Part shown: piece by piece, positions 17,559-26,627 of the stretch | Numbering within the stretch: the first letter of the stretch is position 1 | How the letters are laid out: the number at the start of each line of letters is the position of its first letter | Source of the DNA: Neptuniibacter sp. 1_MG-2023 | GTDB taxonomy: Bacteria; Pseudomonadota; Gammaproteobacteria; Pseudomonadales; Balneatricaceae | DNA length: 64,000 bases | Reading direction: 5' to 3' | Assembly: GCF_030547185.1 (NCBI RefSeq) | Contig: NZ_JAUOQR010000005.1 | Span: 181,450-245,449, forward strand | Notes under the pieces: model-generated | Databases searched by the model: none | Seen by the model: only the letters and a program-made list of their open reading frames with translations | Told to the model about the DNA's origin: nothing | Translations under genes and position numbers: made by a program

Positions 17559-18950
17559 TCAAACCGCAACGGCTTCAGATTCTGGGCGTAAACGGTAACA
17601 GGGTTGATACTCTTGATAGTTGATTTTCATTCGTCGTTGAGCAACAAATGATTCTAGTAATTGATCCAAAGGAGCCATAATCGCTTCCTCACCACATATT
17701 TCAAACGGTCCATTTTCCTCAATAGCACGAATCCCAGGCTCTTTAACATTACCTGCAACAACACCAGACAGGGCCCGACGTAAGTTAGCTGCCAATTCAA
17801 AGTCTGGCTGATCTTTCATCAGCTTTAATCCCGCCATATTTTCATGGGTTGGCTCAAATGGCTGCTGAAAACTTTCTGGAATATATAACTGCCAGTTATA
17901 GTGGAACGACTCACTGGTTGCTTTTCTATAACGAGTCACTTGCTCCAAGCCTTCTCTCATGACCTCTGCAACATCATGGGGATCATCAATAATAATTTGA
18001 TAGCGTTTACTTGCCTCATCACCTAAGGTCGCTTTAATAAAAGCATCCACTGTAGCAAAATAATCTTCACTACCTTCCGGCCCCGTTAGTACTAATGGGA
18101 AAGGCAAATTATGGTTTTTTTCATGTAATAAAATACCTAAAATATAGAGAATCTCTTCTGCCGTTCCTGCACCACCGGGAAATACAACAATCCCATGCCC
18201 TAAACGTACAAATGCCTCTAATCGTTTCTCAATATCAGGCATAATAATAAGTTCATTAACTATAGGGTTAGGACTTTCCGCGGCAATAATACCTGGCTCA
18301 GAAATCCCCACATAACGACCATTTTTTATGCGCTGTTTAGCATGAGAGATTGTCGCGCCTTTCATTGGCCCCTTCATCGCTCCAGGGCCGCAACCTGTGC
18401 AAATATTCAACCCTCGCAAGCCCATCTCATAACCAACTTTTTTTGTGTATTCATATTCAGGACGCTCTATTGAATGACCTCCCCAACACACAACTAAATC
18501 AGGCTGTATATGGGGGCGTATGGCATCCGCATGGCGAAGAATATGAAAGACTCTATTCGTAATGGTGTCTGACTCACTTGCCCCTGGGCAGCATTCATCT
18601 ACTTCAGAACCTACATACAGCAGGTCTCTTAATACAGAGAATAGATGCTCTCTGATACCTGTAATGATTTCACCATTCACAAACGCAGCCGCAGGGGCAT
18701 TAAGTAGTTCAAGCTGAACACTGCGATGTTTTTGGCTAATTTTTATATCAAAGTTACTAAATTTATCTAACACCATTTTGGTGCTATCAAGTGCACTACC
18801 ACTATTTAAAACGGCTAAACAGCACTGGCGAAACAAACGATAAAGCCCGCCTTGACTCACATCTTGAAGTTTAGCTATCTCATAGGGAGATAACGTATCC
18901 AGGCTCTCTAATGGAGTAATACTGGTGGTTACGTACTTTTCTGCCATCAT
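17559..18950 (-). CDS. ppnN: Nucleotide 5'-monophosphate nucleosidase PpnN (YgdH)
   Basis: PpnN hydrolyses the N-glycosidic bond of purine and pyrimidine monophosphates and is activated by (p)ppGpp in E. coli. It belongs to the LOG (lysine decarboxylase-like Rossmann) family and carries the signature 'VFPGGAGTAEEILYILG' plus 'GPGAMKGPMKGA'. It has the long N- and C-terminal extensions of PpnN (463 residues here, 454 in E. coli) rather than the short LOG form. Three ATGs compete. The one at 18950 has CAGGAG nine bases upstream and is preferred over 18959. It is the sole gene of its unit, convergent with bktB. Confidence 0.93.
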   Translation of the reverse strand: MMAEKYVTTSITPLESLDTLSPYEIAKLQDVSQGGLYRLFRQCCLAVLNSGSALDSTKMVLDKFSNFDIKISQKHRSVQLELLNAPAAAFVNGEIITGIREHLFSVLRDLLYVGSEVDECCPGASESDTITNRVFHILRHADAIRPHIQPDLVVCWGGHSIERPEYEYTKKVGYEMGLRGLNICTGCGPGAMKGPMKGATISHAKQRIKNGRYVGISEPGIIAAESPNPIVNELIIMPDIEKRLEAFVRLGHGIVVFPGGAGTAEEILYILGILLHEKNHNLPFPLVLTGPEGSEDYFATVDAFIKATLGDEASKRYQIIIDDPHDVAEVMREGLEQVTRYRKATSESFHYNWQLYIPESFQQPFEPTHENMAGLKLMKDQPDFELAANLRRALSGVVAGNVKEPGIRAIEENGPFEICGEEAIMAPLDQLLESFVAQRRMKINYQEYQPCYRLRPESEAVAV

Positions 18951-19180
18951 AATGACCATCTCCTGAATCGAGAAATATCTATATCAACTCGATTTACATC
19001 AAAAACATATGGATCTATCTTAGTTTTAAATTTTGCTTGTTACAGTGATATGAAAATACATAGCAATATTTACAACCTAAGTCTTATTAAGGTTCTTAAC
19101 TCATAAAATAAAAGAACCCGTTTAACTATAGAACAGAAAACAGAAACCCACAAAAAGCCATTCTAAATCAAAAACCTAGT

Positions 19181-19891
19181 TTAAATCTGGCAAAGGATTT
19201 CATTAACAAATTCAGGCACTATTTCACTTGCGGGGCCATAAATCTTATGATCAAAAACCGTTCCCACCCTAGATGGTTCAAGATTAAGCTCAACCGTTAA
19301 TGCACCTGCAGCATTAGCAATCTCAACAAAACCGGCAGCAGGATAAACATGCCCAGAAGTGCCAATAGAGATAAATAGATCACACTGCTCCAACGCATTA
19401 TAGATCTGCGGCATATGCATAGGCAGTTCACCAAACCAGACAATATCTGGCCGTAAGTTCCCTGATGACCCACAACATTGACAGAGATCTTCTGGCTGTG
19501 AGTCTTGATCAATCCTGTAAATAACACCTGTTTCTTTGCAGCGTAAATTTAATAACTCACCATGCATATGTAGGAGGTTTCTACTTCCTGCCCGTTCATG
19601 CAAGTTATCAATATTCTGGGTAACGACTAAAACTCTGCCCGAAAATTTCTCTTCTAACTCAGCTAACGCATAATGACCTAAGTTAGGTTTTATCTCAGGT
19701 GACAATAGCTGATTACGGCGTTCATTATAAAAACGATGGACTAATCGAGAATTACGTTCAAACGCTTCAGGTGTCGCCACATCATCGACTTTATGATCTT
19801 CCCATAAGCCATCTGAGGCGCGAAAAGTCTTAATACCAGACTCTGCAGAGATACCCGCACCGGTCAATATCACTATAGATTCAATCGCCAT
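19181..19891 (-). CDS. cobB: Sir2-family NAD-dependent deacylase (CobB type)
   Basis: A 236-residue bacterial sirtuin. It has the Rossmann motif 'ILTGAGISAESGIKTFR', the catalytic His in 'LLHMHGELL', the 'VTQNIDNLHERAG' motif, and zinc cysteines in 'LRCKETG' and 'LCQCCGSSG'. The 'FYNERRNQL' motif holds the Tyr-x-x-Arg pair that marks class III enzymes with desuccinylase and demalonylase activity, as in E. coli CobB. It probably controls acyl-lysine marks on metabolic enzymes such as acyl-CoA synthetases. It uses ATG 19891, preceded by a GGAAAT-type weak site. It is monocistronic. Confidence 0.93.
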   Translation of the reverse strand: MAIESIVILTGAGISAESGIKTFRASDGLWEDHKVDDVATPEAFERNSRLVHRFYNERRNQLLSPEIKPNLGHYALAELEEKFSGRVLVVTQNIDNLHERAGSRNLLHMHGELLNLRCKETGVIYRIDQDSQPEDLCQCCGSSGNLRPDIVWFGELPMHMPQIYNALEQCDLFISIGTSGHVYPAAGFVEIANAAGALTVELNLEPSRVGTVFDHKIYGPASEIVPEFVNEILCQI

Positions 19892-20182
19892 ATTAATTTC
19901 CTTGCAACAATTTGCCTCTTGTCATACTACAGCAACATATGTATTACTAGACTATGTGGAGTTGGCTACTTAGAAATTAGCGCGATAAATCTCATCGACT
20001 AAGATAAAAGTAACCAATCAATCAGCCTACAACTGAGAAACCCTAGTGGATCAAACGGACTATAACGTTTGCAGCATAACAAGAAGAATTGTGGCACCTA
20101 ATCCTAGGCTTCGTCGCACTCGCCCTGACGTGAATCAACCTCTGGTTTGCATTACTCCCCTCGGCTATAGAAGGAACCGGCT

Positions 20183-21577
20183 ATGACCGCCTCTAAACTC
20201 TATATTCTCGACACCAACGTTTTACTTCATGACCCTAAATGCCTTTATGAATTCAAAGAACAGGACATCACTATTCCGATGACTGTTTTAGAAGAGTTGG
20301 ACGATATAAAGGATAGAAAGAAAAATGTTTCTCAAGAAGCACGAGCAGCGATACGTGCTATAGATGACATCATCACCCACGCTAAAGATGCGGCTCAAAT
20401 CACCAAAGGCGTAGATATTATTACCCCTCTGTCTAGCGCTAACAGTGATTATAAATTAGGACAATTGAGCATTTTCCCTGATCATGAACTTACCGCACGA
20501 CAAGGCTTCCTACCGCAGAACTCCAACAAAGATAACCAGATCATTAACTGCGCGTTGCACTTACAAGCAACAAACCCTCACCGTGAAACTATTCTGGTCA
20601 CAAAAGATATCAATATGCGCCTCAAGGCATTGGGCGCGGGTCTAAAAAAGGTTGAAGATTATAGAACCGATCAACTCGTTTCAGATATTGATCTTTTACC
20701 GGCAGGCCACTACAACATTGAGGGTAATTTCTGGGAGCAAGTTGAAGATGTCACTAGCTATCAAGAAGACACCCACACCTACCATCAAATAGGCCAAGAG
20801 GTGTTACCCAACACCTACCCTTGCGAATACCTTTACGATGATACAGAAGAGTTTGCCGCACGCGTCACCTCGGTTCGTGATGGCCAAGTTACACTTCGCG
20901 ATTTAGGCGTAGACAGGCTAATGCAGCAAAACTGTTGGGGAATTGAGCCCATCAATATTTTCCAAGCCTTTGCCATGAACGCAGTCTTAGATCCTGATTT
21001 AGATCTGGTTATTCTTAATGGTGCTGCAGGCTCAGGTAAAACATTAATGGCCCTCGCCTGTGCCCTTGAAATGGTTATCGAACAACGCCGTTATAATAAG
21101 ATTATTGTGACGCGATCAACACCACCTGTGGCTGAAGATATAGGTTTCCTCCCAGGAACAGAAGAGGAAAAAATGACCCCTTGGTTGAGTGCAATTCAAG
21201 ATAACCTTGAAGCTATGCATGAGAACGATGAACGCCCTCAAAGCAGTGTAAAATATGCTATCGAGAAGGCAAACATCCAATTTAAATCACTCAACTTCAT
21301 TCGTGGACGAAGTATTCAGGACGCAATTGTTCTTCTGGATGAAGCCCAGAATTTAACCCCTTCACAACTTAAAACGATAGTAACCCGTTGCGGTAAAGGC
21401 TCGAAAATTATCTGCTTAGGTAATTTAGCGCAGATCGATTCCAACTATTTAACCCCACTAACCTCAGGTTTAACTTATTTAGTGGAACGCTTTAAAGATT
21501 ATGAAGGCGCCGCCAACATTCATCTTGAAGGTATTTTCCGCTCACGTTTAGCTGAATATGCAGAAGAACATTTATAG
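20183..21577 (+). CDS. PhoH-family ATPase with PIN domain (PhoH2 type)
   Basis: A 464-residue fusion. An N-terminal PIN nuclease domain holds 'LYILDTNVLLHDPK', a conserved Glu/Asp in 'TVLEELDDIKDRKKN', and 'VTKDINMRLKA' with the third acidic set. A PhoH AAA-like ATPase follows, with Walker A 'GAAGSGKTLMALA' and Walker B 'IVLLDEAQNLTP'. PhoH2 proteins couple ATPase with RNase/RNA helicase activity in some species; the role in this organism is unknown. The length is as expected for the two-domain form. ATG 20183 is preceded by GAAGGAACCGGCT. The gene ends 46 bases before a 13-bp inverted repeat. Confidence 0.92.
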   Translation: MTASKLYILDTNVLLHDPKCLYEFKEQDITIPMTVLEELDDIKDRKKNVSQEARAAIRAIDDIITHAKDAAQITKGVDIITPLSSANSDYKLGQLSIFPDHELTARQGFLPQNSNKDNQIINCALHLQATNPHRETILVTKDINMRLKALGAGLKKVEDYRTDQLVSDIDLLPAGHYNIEGNFWEQVEDVTSYQEDTHTYHQIGQEVLPNTYPCEYLYDDTEEFAARVTSVRDGQVTLRDLGVDRLMQQNCWGIEPINIFQAFAMNAVLDPDLDLVILNGAAGSGKTLMALACALEMVIEQRRYNKIIVTRSTPPVAEDIGFLPGTEEEKMTPWLSAIQDNLEAMHENDERPQSSVKYAIEKANIQFKSLNFIRGRSIQDAIVLLDEAQNLTPSQLKTIVTRCGKGSKIICLGNLAQIDSNYLTPLTSGLTYLVERFKDYEGAANIHLEGIFRSRLAEYAEEHL

Positions 21578-21622
21578 TTAACATAAACCAAAGGTGTGAA
21601 AAATAGACACCTAGTACCTAGC

Positions 21623-21658
21623 CTCACAACCCTAATATGATTAATTTAGGGTTGTGAG
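21623..21658. repeat. 13-bp inverted repeat between phoH-like gene and yidD
   Basis: CTCACAACCCTAA (21623-21635) pairs perfectly with TTAGGGTTGTGAG (21646-21658) across a 10-nt loop. There is no T-tract on either side, so it is not a standard terminator. It may be a transcript 3'-end stabiliser, an attenuator for yidD, or a protein site. Confidence 0.45.
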
Positions 21659-21745
21659 CTAAACAGCACAATCTTTACATTAACAAAACCTTATATATTG
21701 CGTTTTACGCTATATTGAATAGCTCAATTCAACTAGAATGGTGGG

Positions 21746-22036
21746 ATGAGTACTTTTTTAAAAAATATCCTAAGCAAATTATTAATTGGCTTAGTCAACA
21801 TTTATCGCTACTTGATCAGTCCCGTGATTGGGCCCCGTTGCCGTTTTTATCCAACCTGCTCAAGCTATATGATTGAAGCCATTCAAGTGCATGGACCGAT
21901 TAAAGGTACATGGCTTGGCATCAAACGGCTTGGCCGCTGTCACCCCTATAATGACGGAGGCTATGATCCGGTTCCTGATAGCTGTTGTGAACAACATAAA
22001 CATACAAAAGATGATAGCAATACAAAGCAAATCTAA
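21746..22036 (+). CDS. yidD: Membrane protein insertion efficiency factor YidD
   Basis: A small 96-residue protein of the haemolysin-like YidD family, thought to help YidC-mediated insertion at the inner membrane. The diagnostic '[15 protein letters not shown]' and '[17 protein letters not shown]' are intact, with an amphipathic N-terminal helix '[17 protein letters not shown]'. In most bacteria yidD lies in the rpmH-rnpA-yidD-yidC block at the origin. Here it stands alone between a phoH-type gene and a transporter-like gene, so it has been relocated or is a second copy. Its Cys-rich 'SCCEQHKH' tail is not unusual for the family. Confidence 0.92.
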   Translation: MSTFLKNILSKLLIGLVNIYRYLISPVIGPRCRFYPTCSSYMIEAIQVHGPIKGTWLGIKRLGRCHPYNDGGYDPVPDSCCEQHKHTKDDSNTKQI

Positions 22037-22180
22037 AGATTTCCATTTATTTAAAGCCTAACCCTTCCTTTTGGACCTTTAGTGCAAGACATCTATAATT
22101 ATTAATCTCAACCTCTTTAGCCCACAAGATATAGGGTTTAATATAACGACACTTCACAGAGATAGATTGAGCTGGGTAAT

Positions 22181-24379
22181 ATGTTCACACCGCTATCCGT
22201 TATTCTTTATATTAGCTTATATGTAGGTCTGCTTTTTTCTATTGCTCAGGTAGTTGAAAAACGCATCCAAAACAAACCTAAGCCCACATCAAGTAGCCCT
22301 TGGGTTTACGCATTATCCTTAGCTGTTTACCACACATCTTGGACCTTTTATGGCAGTGTAGGTTTTGCTGCATCTTCCGGCTTACTATTTTTAGGTGTCT
22401 ATGGTGGGGCCCTGATAGGGATTATTTTCTGGTGGATTACGCTTAAACGCATGATTCAAGTGAAAGAAACATTCAGAATTACCAGTATCGCTGACTTTAT
22501 CTCTACCCGTTATAACCGTTCTCAAAAGATCGCTGCAACAGTTACCCTCATCGCCCTAATCGGTATTGTTCCTTATATCGCTCTACAACTTGAAGCTATC
22601 ATTAGCTCATTTGAACTGATCACTAATAGTCCTAACAGCGGCTCGCAGCATGATTTAGCGGGCTGGACCGTTACACTCTTCATGATAGGTTTTACCATCA
22701 TTTTTGGTGTTCGAAGGCTTGACCCAACAGAACGCCACCAAGGAATGATGGCTGCACTAGTTGCTGAATGCCTAGTGAAACTCATTGCATTTATAGCTGT
22801 AGGTATTTTTGCTACCTATTATTTATTCGATGGATTTGGCGACATCTTAAACCGTCTAAAAGACGCAGACTTAGAGCATGTTGCCAGCTTTACAGCCACT
22901 AAAGACAGCGGGCTGATGTGGGCCACACTACTGATCTTAAGCTTCTCAGCAATACATAACTTACCTCGACAGTTCCATGTATCTGTTATCGAAAACGCCA
23001 ATCACCGGCATATCAAAACAGCCATGTGGGTATTCCCACTTTATATGGTGTTAATCAATTTGTTCGTTGTGCCTATCGCCGCTGCCGGCTTACTAATGGG
23101 AATGCCTTCAGAATCAGCCGACTTTTTTGTGTTACTTCTCCCTCAACAATCCGGTAGTAGTGGTCTCACACTATTAGCCTTTATTGGTGGTTTTTCAGCG
23201 GCAACAGGGATGATTATTATTACCACAATGACGCTTTCAACTATGGTGTCCAATCATCTAATTCTACCTATATTGGAAAGAATTCCTCCCCTACAGTTTA
23301 TTCGGAGCTACTTATTACAACTGCGCTGGTTGGTTGTTGCCCTTATTTTAATGGGAAGCTTGTTATTTGCTAACGAGTTCTCTGATGCTTATATATTAGT
23401 AGCCATTGGGCTTATCTCGTTTACTGCTGTTCTACAATTTTCTCCCGCTTTATTTGGTGGTATTTTCTGGAAAAAGGGCAATAGTCTCGGTGCCCAATTA
23501 GGCTTACTTTCTGGCTTTTGTATATGGTTTTATAGCCTTTTGGTTCCCACATTTATTAAGCAAGGGTGGTTTTCAGAAGACCTATTAACCAATGGGCCTT
23601 GGCATATACAAGCACTGAGACCTGAAGCACTTTTTGGACTTGAGGGTTTACACCCGATTACCCATGCGGTTTTTTGGTCTATGGTATTTAACATCGGCTG
23701 CTACATTATCGGCTCTCTAATCTTTAGCCCAAATAAAAGCGAAAGAAACCTTAGAACTGAATTTATCAGCTCGATGACCACAAGGAAAAAACGTAAGGCA
23801 CGCCCTACAGGATTAGACGCTTACATCCCTTTACAGCTTAAAATTGAAGAAGCAAAAAGCCTCTTATCAAATTATATTGATGAAGAGAAAGCGACCAATG
23901 AAGTACTTACCATCGCCGAAGATTTACAAGTCTCTAAAAAAGAAACTATCACCATTATAGAGCTCGTCGAGTTCCATCGCATGGTGGAGCATGTGCTCGC
24001 AGGCTCTCTAGGTGCAGCCAGCGCACATAATGCTATAGAGAACACGATCCGCTACAACCAACGTGAAGAAGCTGACTTAAAGGCCTTATACAGCCATATA
24101 TTCTCTGAGCTACAAACAACAGAGAAAGATAGCGACAGTGATAGCAGTGTCAGCATGACAAGCTTTGGCTTGATCGAAGAGCTACAGACACAGCTCGATA
24201 AACTAGAAGACAAAACAGCACGTCAGCAGGAAACTATTGATCAACTCGAAGATAAAATTGAAGCCCGTTATCAGGAAATAATGAAATACCGATTGGAATC
24301 ACAAAAGATCAAACAGGAAAATTTATTGTTAAGCAAAGAACTTAAGTTATTAAAAGGTGATGAGGAAAAGAATCCATAA
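22181..24379 (+). CDS. SLC5-type sodium:solute symporter with STAC domain, no kinase
   Basis: A 732-residue membrane protein. Residues 1 to about 530 form a 13-helix sodium:solute symporter fold like the sensor part of CbrA ('WVYALSLAVYHTSWTFYGSV', 'FQFSPALFGGIFWKKGN' region). At about 595-640 comes the STAC domain, with 'MVEHVLAGSLGAASAHNAIE', which normally joins the transporter to PAS and histidine-kinase domains. Here it is followed only by a coiled coil of about 75 residues ('EELQTQLDKLEDKTARQQET...') and a stop. A good terminator lies 34 bases after the stop, so no kinase follows. The role is inferred: nutrient uptake or sensing that signals through a separate partner. No two-component genes are adjacent. 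Confidence 0.85.
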   Translation: MFTPLSVILYISLYVGLLFSIAQVVEKRIQNKPKPTSSSPWVYALSLAVYHTSWTFYGSVGFAASSGLLFLGVYGGALIGIIFWWITLKRMIQVKETFRITSIADFISTRYNRSQKIAATVTLIALIGIVPYIALQLEAIISSFELITNSPNSGSQHDLAGWTVTLFMIGFTIIFGVRRLDPTERHQGMMAALVAECLVKLIAFIAVGIFATYYLFDGFGDILNRLKDADLEHVASFTATKDSGLMWATLLILSFSAIHNLPRQFHVSVIENANHRHIKTAMWVFPLYMVLINLFVVPIAAAGLLMGMPSESADFFVLLLPQQSGSSGLTLLAFIGGFSAATGMIIITTMTLSTMVSNHLILPILERIPPLQFIRSYLLQLRWLVVALILMGSLLFANEFSDAYILVAIGLISFTAVLQFSPALFGGIFWKKGNSLGAQLGLLSGFCIWFYSLLVPTFIKQGWFSEDLLTNGPWHIQALRPEALFGLEGLHPITHAVFWSMVFNIGCYIIGSLIFSPNKSERNLRTEFISSMTTRKKRKARPTGLDAYIPLQLKIEEAKSLLSNYIDEEKATNEVLTIAEDLQVSKKETITIIELVEFHRMVEHVLAGSLGAASAHNAIENTIRYNQREEADLKALYSHIFSELQTTEKDSDSDSSVSMTSFGLIEELQTQLDKLEDKTARQQETIDQLEDKIEARYQEIMKYRLESQKIKQENLLLSKELKLLKGDEEKNP

Positions 24380-24413
24380 CTTAAAATCATTGTTGTTTTA
24401 GAATTTATGTAAA

Positions 24414-24439
24414 AAAAGAGCCTCAAATGAGGCTCTTTT
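24414..24439. terminator. Bidirectional terminator between SLC5-STAC gene and mscS
   Basis: A 12-bp palindromic stem AAAAGAGCCTCA / TGAGGCTCTTTT (24414-24425, 24428-24439) with A- and T-tracts on the two flanks. It serves two convergent genes. Confidence 0.88.
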
Positions 24440-24464
24440 CAATCATAAGAAAAATACTTAGAAA

Positions 24465-25271
24465 CTAAGCTTCTTCTTGTTTATGCATATGAACGTCCAT
24501 TTGAGGGAAAGGGATACTAATACCTTCCTCATCAAAACGTAATTTAACCGCTTCAGTTGTGCCCCAAAGCACTGCCCAGTAATCAGCAGAGTTGACCCAA
24601 GGACGTACAACAAAATTAACACTACTATCAGCCAATTCTGATACAGCGATAACAGGTGCTGGATCTTTTAGAATACGGTCATCTGCAGCAATGATCTCAG
24701 CTAATACTTCTTTTGCCTTGCGTAGATCATCATCATAGCCAATACCAAATACCATATCGATACGACGTGTATCACGCGCAGAGAAGTTAGTGATTACGCC
24801 GCTATAAATAGCACCATTTGGAACGATAACTTCACGGTTATCACCTGTACGCATAATCGTGTTGAAGATCTGGATATGCTCTACCACAGCAGAAACACCC
24901 GCAGCCTCAACAAAATCACCTTCACGGAAAGGTTTAAAGATCACTAGCATAACGCCAGCTGCGAAGTTCTTCAGAGAATCCTGAAGAGACAAGCCAATAG
25001 CTAAACCTGCAGCACCAACCAAAGCGATAAGTGATGTAGTATCAACACCTAAATGGCTTAATGCAGCAACAATTACAAAAAGTAGCATCACAACATTAGC
25101 TATAGATGTGATGAAGTTAATCAACATATCGTCAAGCTTAGATTTACGCAGAACGCGTTCTAACAGTTTTATCAGCTGTTTAACAACCCAGCGACCGATA
25201 AAAAAGATAGCAAGCGCAATAAGAATATCTACGATCCATGGAAAGACGTAGGCGTCAAAGAAATTTTCCAT
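24465..25271 (-). CDS. mscS: Small-conductance mechanosensitive channel MscS
   Basis: A 268-residue channel protein with three N-terminal transmembrane helices. The pore-lining TM3 is Gly/Ala-rich ('LIALVGAAGLAIGLSLQDSL'). The cytoplasmic beta domain 'NFAAGVMLVIFKPFREGDFV' and the 'VPNGAIYSGVITNFSARDTR' segment match E. coli MscS (286 residues) throughout. It opens on membrane tension during hypo-osmotic shock, which is relevant for a marine cell. It starts at ATG 25271 after AGGGGAACT. It is convergent with the SLC5-STAC gene and divergent from the SH3 protein gene. Confidence 0.95.
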   Translation of the reverse strand: MENFFDAYVFPWIVDILIALAIFFIGRWVVKQLIKLLERVLRKSKLDDMLINFITSIANVVMLLFVIVAALSHLGVDTTSLIALVGAAGLAIGLSLQDSLKNFAAGVMLVIFKPFREGDFVEAAGVSAVVEHIQIFNTIMRTGDNREVIVPNGAIYSGVITNFSARDTRRIDMVFGIGYDDDLRKAKEVLAEIIAADDRILKDPAPVIAVSELADSSVNFVVRPWVNSADYWAVLWGTTEAVKLRFDEEGISIPFPQMDVHMHKQEEA

Positions 25272-25524
25272 TTAGTTCCCCTGAAGAATTAATTACTATT
25301 TTTTAAACGATTAAAAAATAAAGTGAACGAATTAAAACAATATGAATCTTAACAATAGCCAAACAGGCATACTGAGGCTGTCTCGCTTCTTGGTAATACG
25401 TAACTTTACCTCACTGTTTAGTCAGTTATGGAACTTTTTACGTCTTTACTTACAAAACAACCTGTTAAGCAGCCAGTTTAATCCGTACAATATGACAAAT
25501 TCTAGTGTTCAAACAACTGTATCA

Positions 25525-26094
25525 ATGAAAAAGTTAATTCTAGCCACAATTCTACTCTTTTCTGCCTCCGTCCATGCTGAAAAAGGTCATATTGCCGATG
25601 ACGCAATGATCTATGTTCATAATGGCCCGAGCAATCAATATCGTATTATCACACGCATCCCCAGTGGTAGCTCTGTTGATATACTAAAACGAGATCCAAA
25701 GACGAAGTATGTCCAGATACGTATGTCTAAGGGGCGCATAGGTTGGGTTGAACCGACCGCTGTAGACCCAGGCGATAGTATCTCAGTTCGATTACCGAAG
25801 CTCCAAAGCAGTCTTGAAGAAAGCCAAATCACAGTCGCTGAGCAAGCCGCTAAAATAGAGACACTGCAAAGTGAATCAGGTGGTATGCGCGAAAAGAATC
25901 AGCTTCTAACCAGTGAAGTAGCAGAATTAAATGCGACCATCAAAGAGCTTAATTTTAAAATTGAGTCTAGCGATGAAAGCAATCTAATGCGTTGGTTTAC
26001 ACATGGCGGTCTAGTAGCTTTAGGGGGTGTAATTCTAGGTTTGATTCTCCCATACTTTCCTAAACGAAGAAAACGGAAAGATGAGTGGTTTTAA
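25525..26094 (+). CDS. YgiM-like SH3 domain protein (TIGR04211 type)
   Basis: An exported, membrane-anchored protein of 189 residues. It has a signal peptide MKKLILATILLFSASVHA and a bacterial SH3 domain at about 20-90 ('IYVHNGPSNQYRIITRIPSG', 'RIGWV'). A coiled coil lies at about 95-155. One C-terminal helix 'WFTHGGLVALGGVILGLILP' comes before a basic tail. E. coli YgiM shares this layout. The longer open frame starts at 25342, but the ATG at 25525 gives a proper signal peptide, so I start there even though no Shine-Dalgarno site is visible. Function unknown; an envelope or peptidoglycan-linked role is an inference. A strong terminator follows. Confidence 0.85.
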   Translation: MKKLILATILLFSASVHAEKGHIADDAMIYVHNGPSNQYRIITRIPSGSSVDILKRDPKTKYVQIRMSKGRIGWVEPTAVDPGDSISVRLPKLQSSLEESQITVAEQAAKIETLQSESGGMREKNQLLTSEVAELNATIKELNFKIESSDESNLMRWFTHGGLVALGGVILGLILPYFPKRRKRKDEWF

Positions 26095-26112
26095 GCTGTA
26101 TATTTGAGTCAT

Positions 26113-26144
26113 AAAAAAACCAGGTTTATTTGCCTGGTTTTTTT
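26113..26144 (+). terminator. Intrinsic terminator after the SH3 protein gene
   Basis: Stem AAAAAAACCAGG / CCTGGTTTTTTT (26113-26124, 26133-26144) with an 8-nt loop and T-tract. It lies 18 bases after the stop. Confidence 0.88.
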
Positions 26145-26356
26145 ATATTTAACCCACAAAGGCATTGACATAAGTTAAAGATTAATGACGAAAGCATTAA
26201 TGCTCCAAAACTTAGCAATTTCCTTTTATATACATTAAAAAACAAGAATATACCTTTAAAATCAACAAGATAAATAGCTGGTTATTTTTTAACCAGATAT
26301 GAGATAGAGCCATTTTATAGGGGCTTAAGTTGCTTTCCCAAGGGTTGTTTACAGGG

Positions 26357-26365
26357 TTATCCACA
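26357..26365 (+). promoter_or_regulatory. DnaA-box consensus match
   Basis: A perfect TTATCCACA nonamer preceded by AGGG and followed by GAC. Only one perfect copy is seen in this gap, so it is not an origin by itself. Confidence 0.4.
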
Positions 26366-26627
26366 GACACTGGGGACAAAGTGGTTAAGCCCAATAACCA
26401 TCCCTGATTGAACCCCTTATTGCACTGCACAAGATTACTCACACTTATAAGTGTCCAGCAAAAGTTAGAGGTTAGCGCACCAATATAGTTCTGCTTTTGC
26501 ACCAAAATTAATGACCAAATTATTTGATTTAGAAAAACAATCGAGAAGATTAATAGATCTAATTAGTCATCCCTATAAGAAGCTGTTTCAATACACTCAA
26601 CTTAAATATTAGAAGGAAGGTCCAGCA

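Larger units (their letters stand above)
26095..26627. other. AT-rich intergenic region with terminator and DnaA-box-like site
   Basis: A 533-bp gap. It holds the terminator at 26113-26144, a perfect TTATCCACA at 26357-26365, a G-rich run 26326-26381 around it, and a very AT-rich stretch 26500-26600 that precedes the glutaredoxin gene. A 97-codon minus-strand frame (26212-26505) has no family resemblance and no convincing start. No RNA gene recognised. Confidence 0.5.

Noticed and set aside
24300..24480. Frameshift separating a kinase from the SLC5-STAC protein
   Set aside because: The sequence after the stop is a short gap and a terminator, then mscS on the other strand, with no H-box, N-box or G-box motif in any frame.
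26212..26505. 97-codon minus-strand open frame in the grxA upstream gap
   Set aside because: No family resemblance, weak start context, and the codons run through the G-rich DnaA-box patch. Probably a chance frame.
26300..26600. Chromosomal origin near the DnaA box
   Set aside because: Only one perfect DnaA box, no dnaA, dnaN or gidA neighbours, and no clustered 13-mer repeats.
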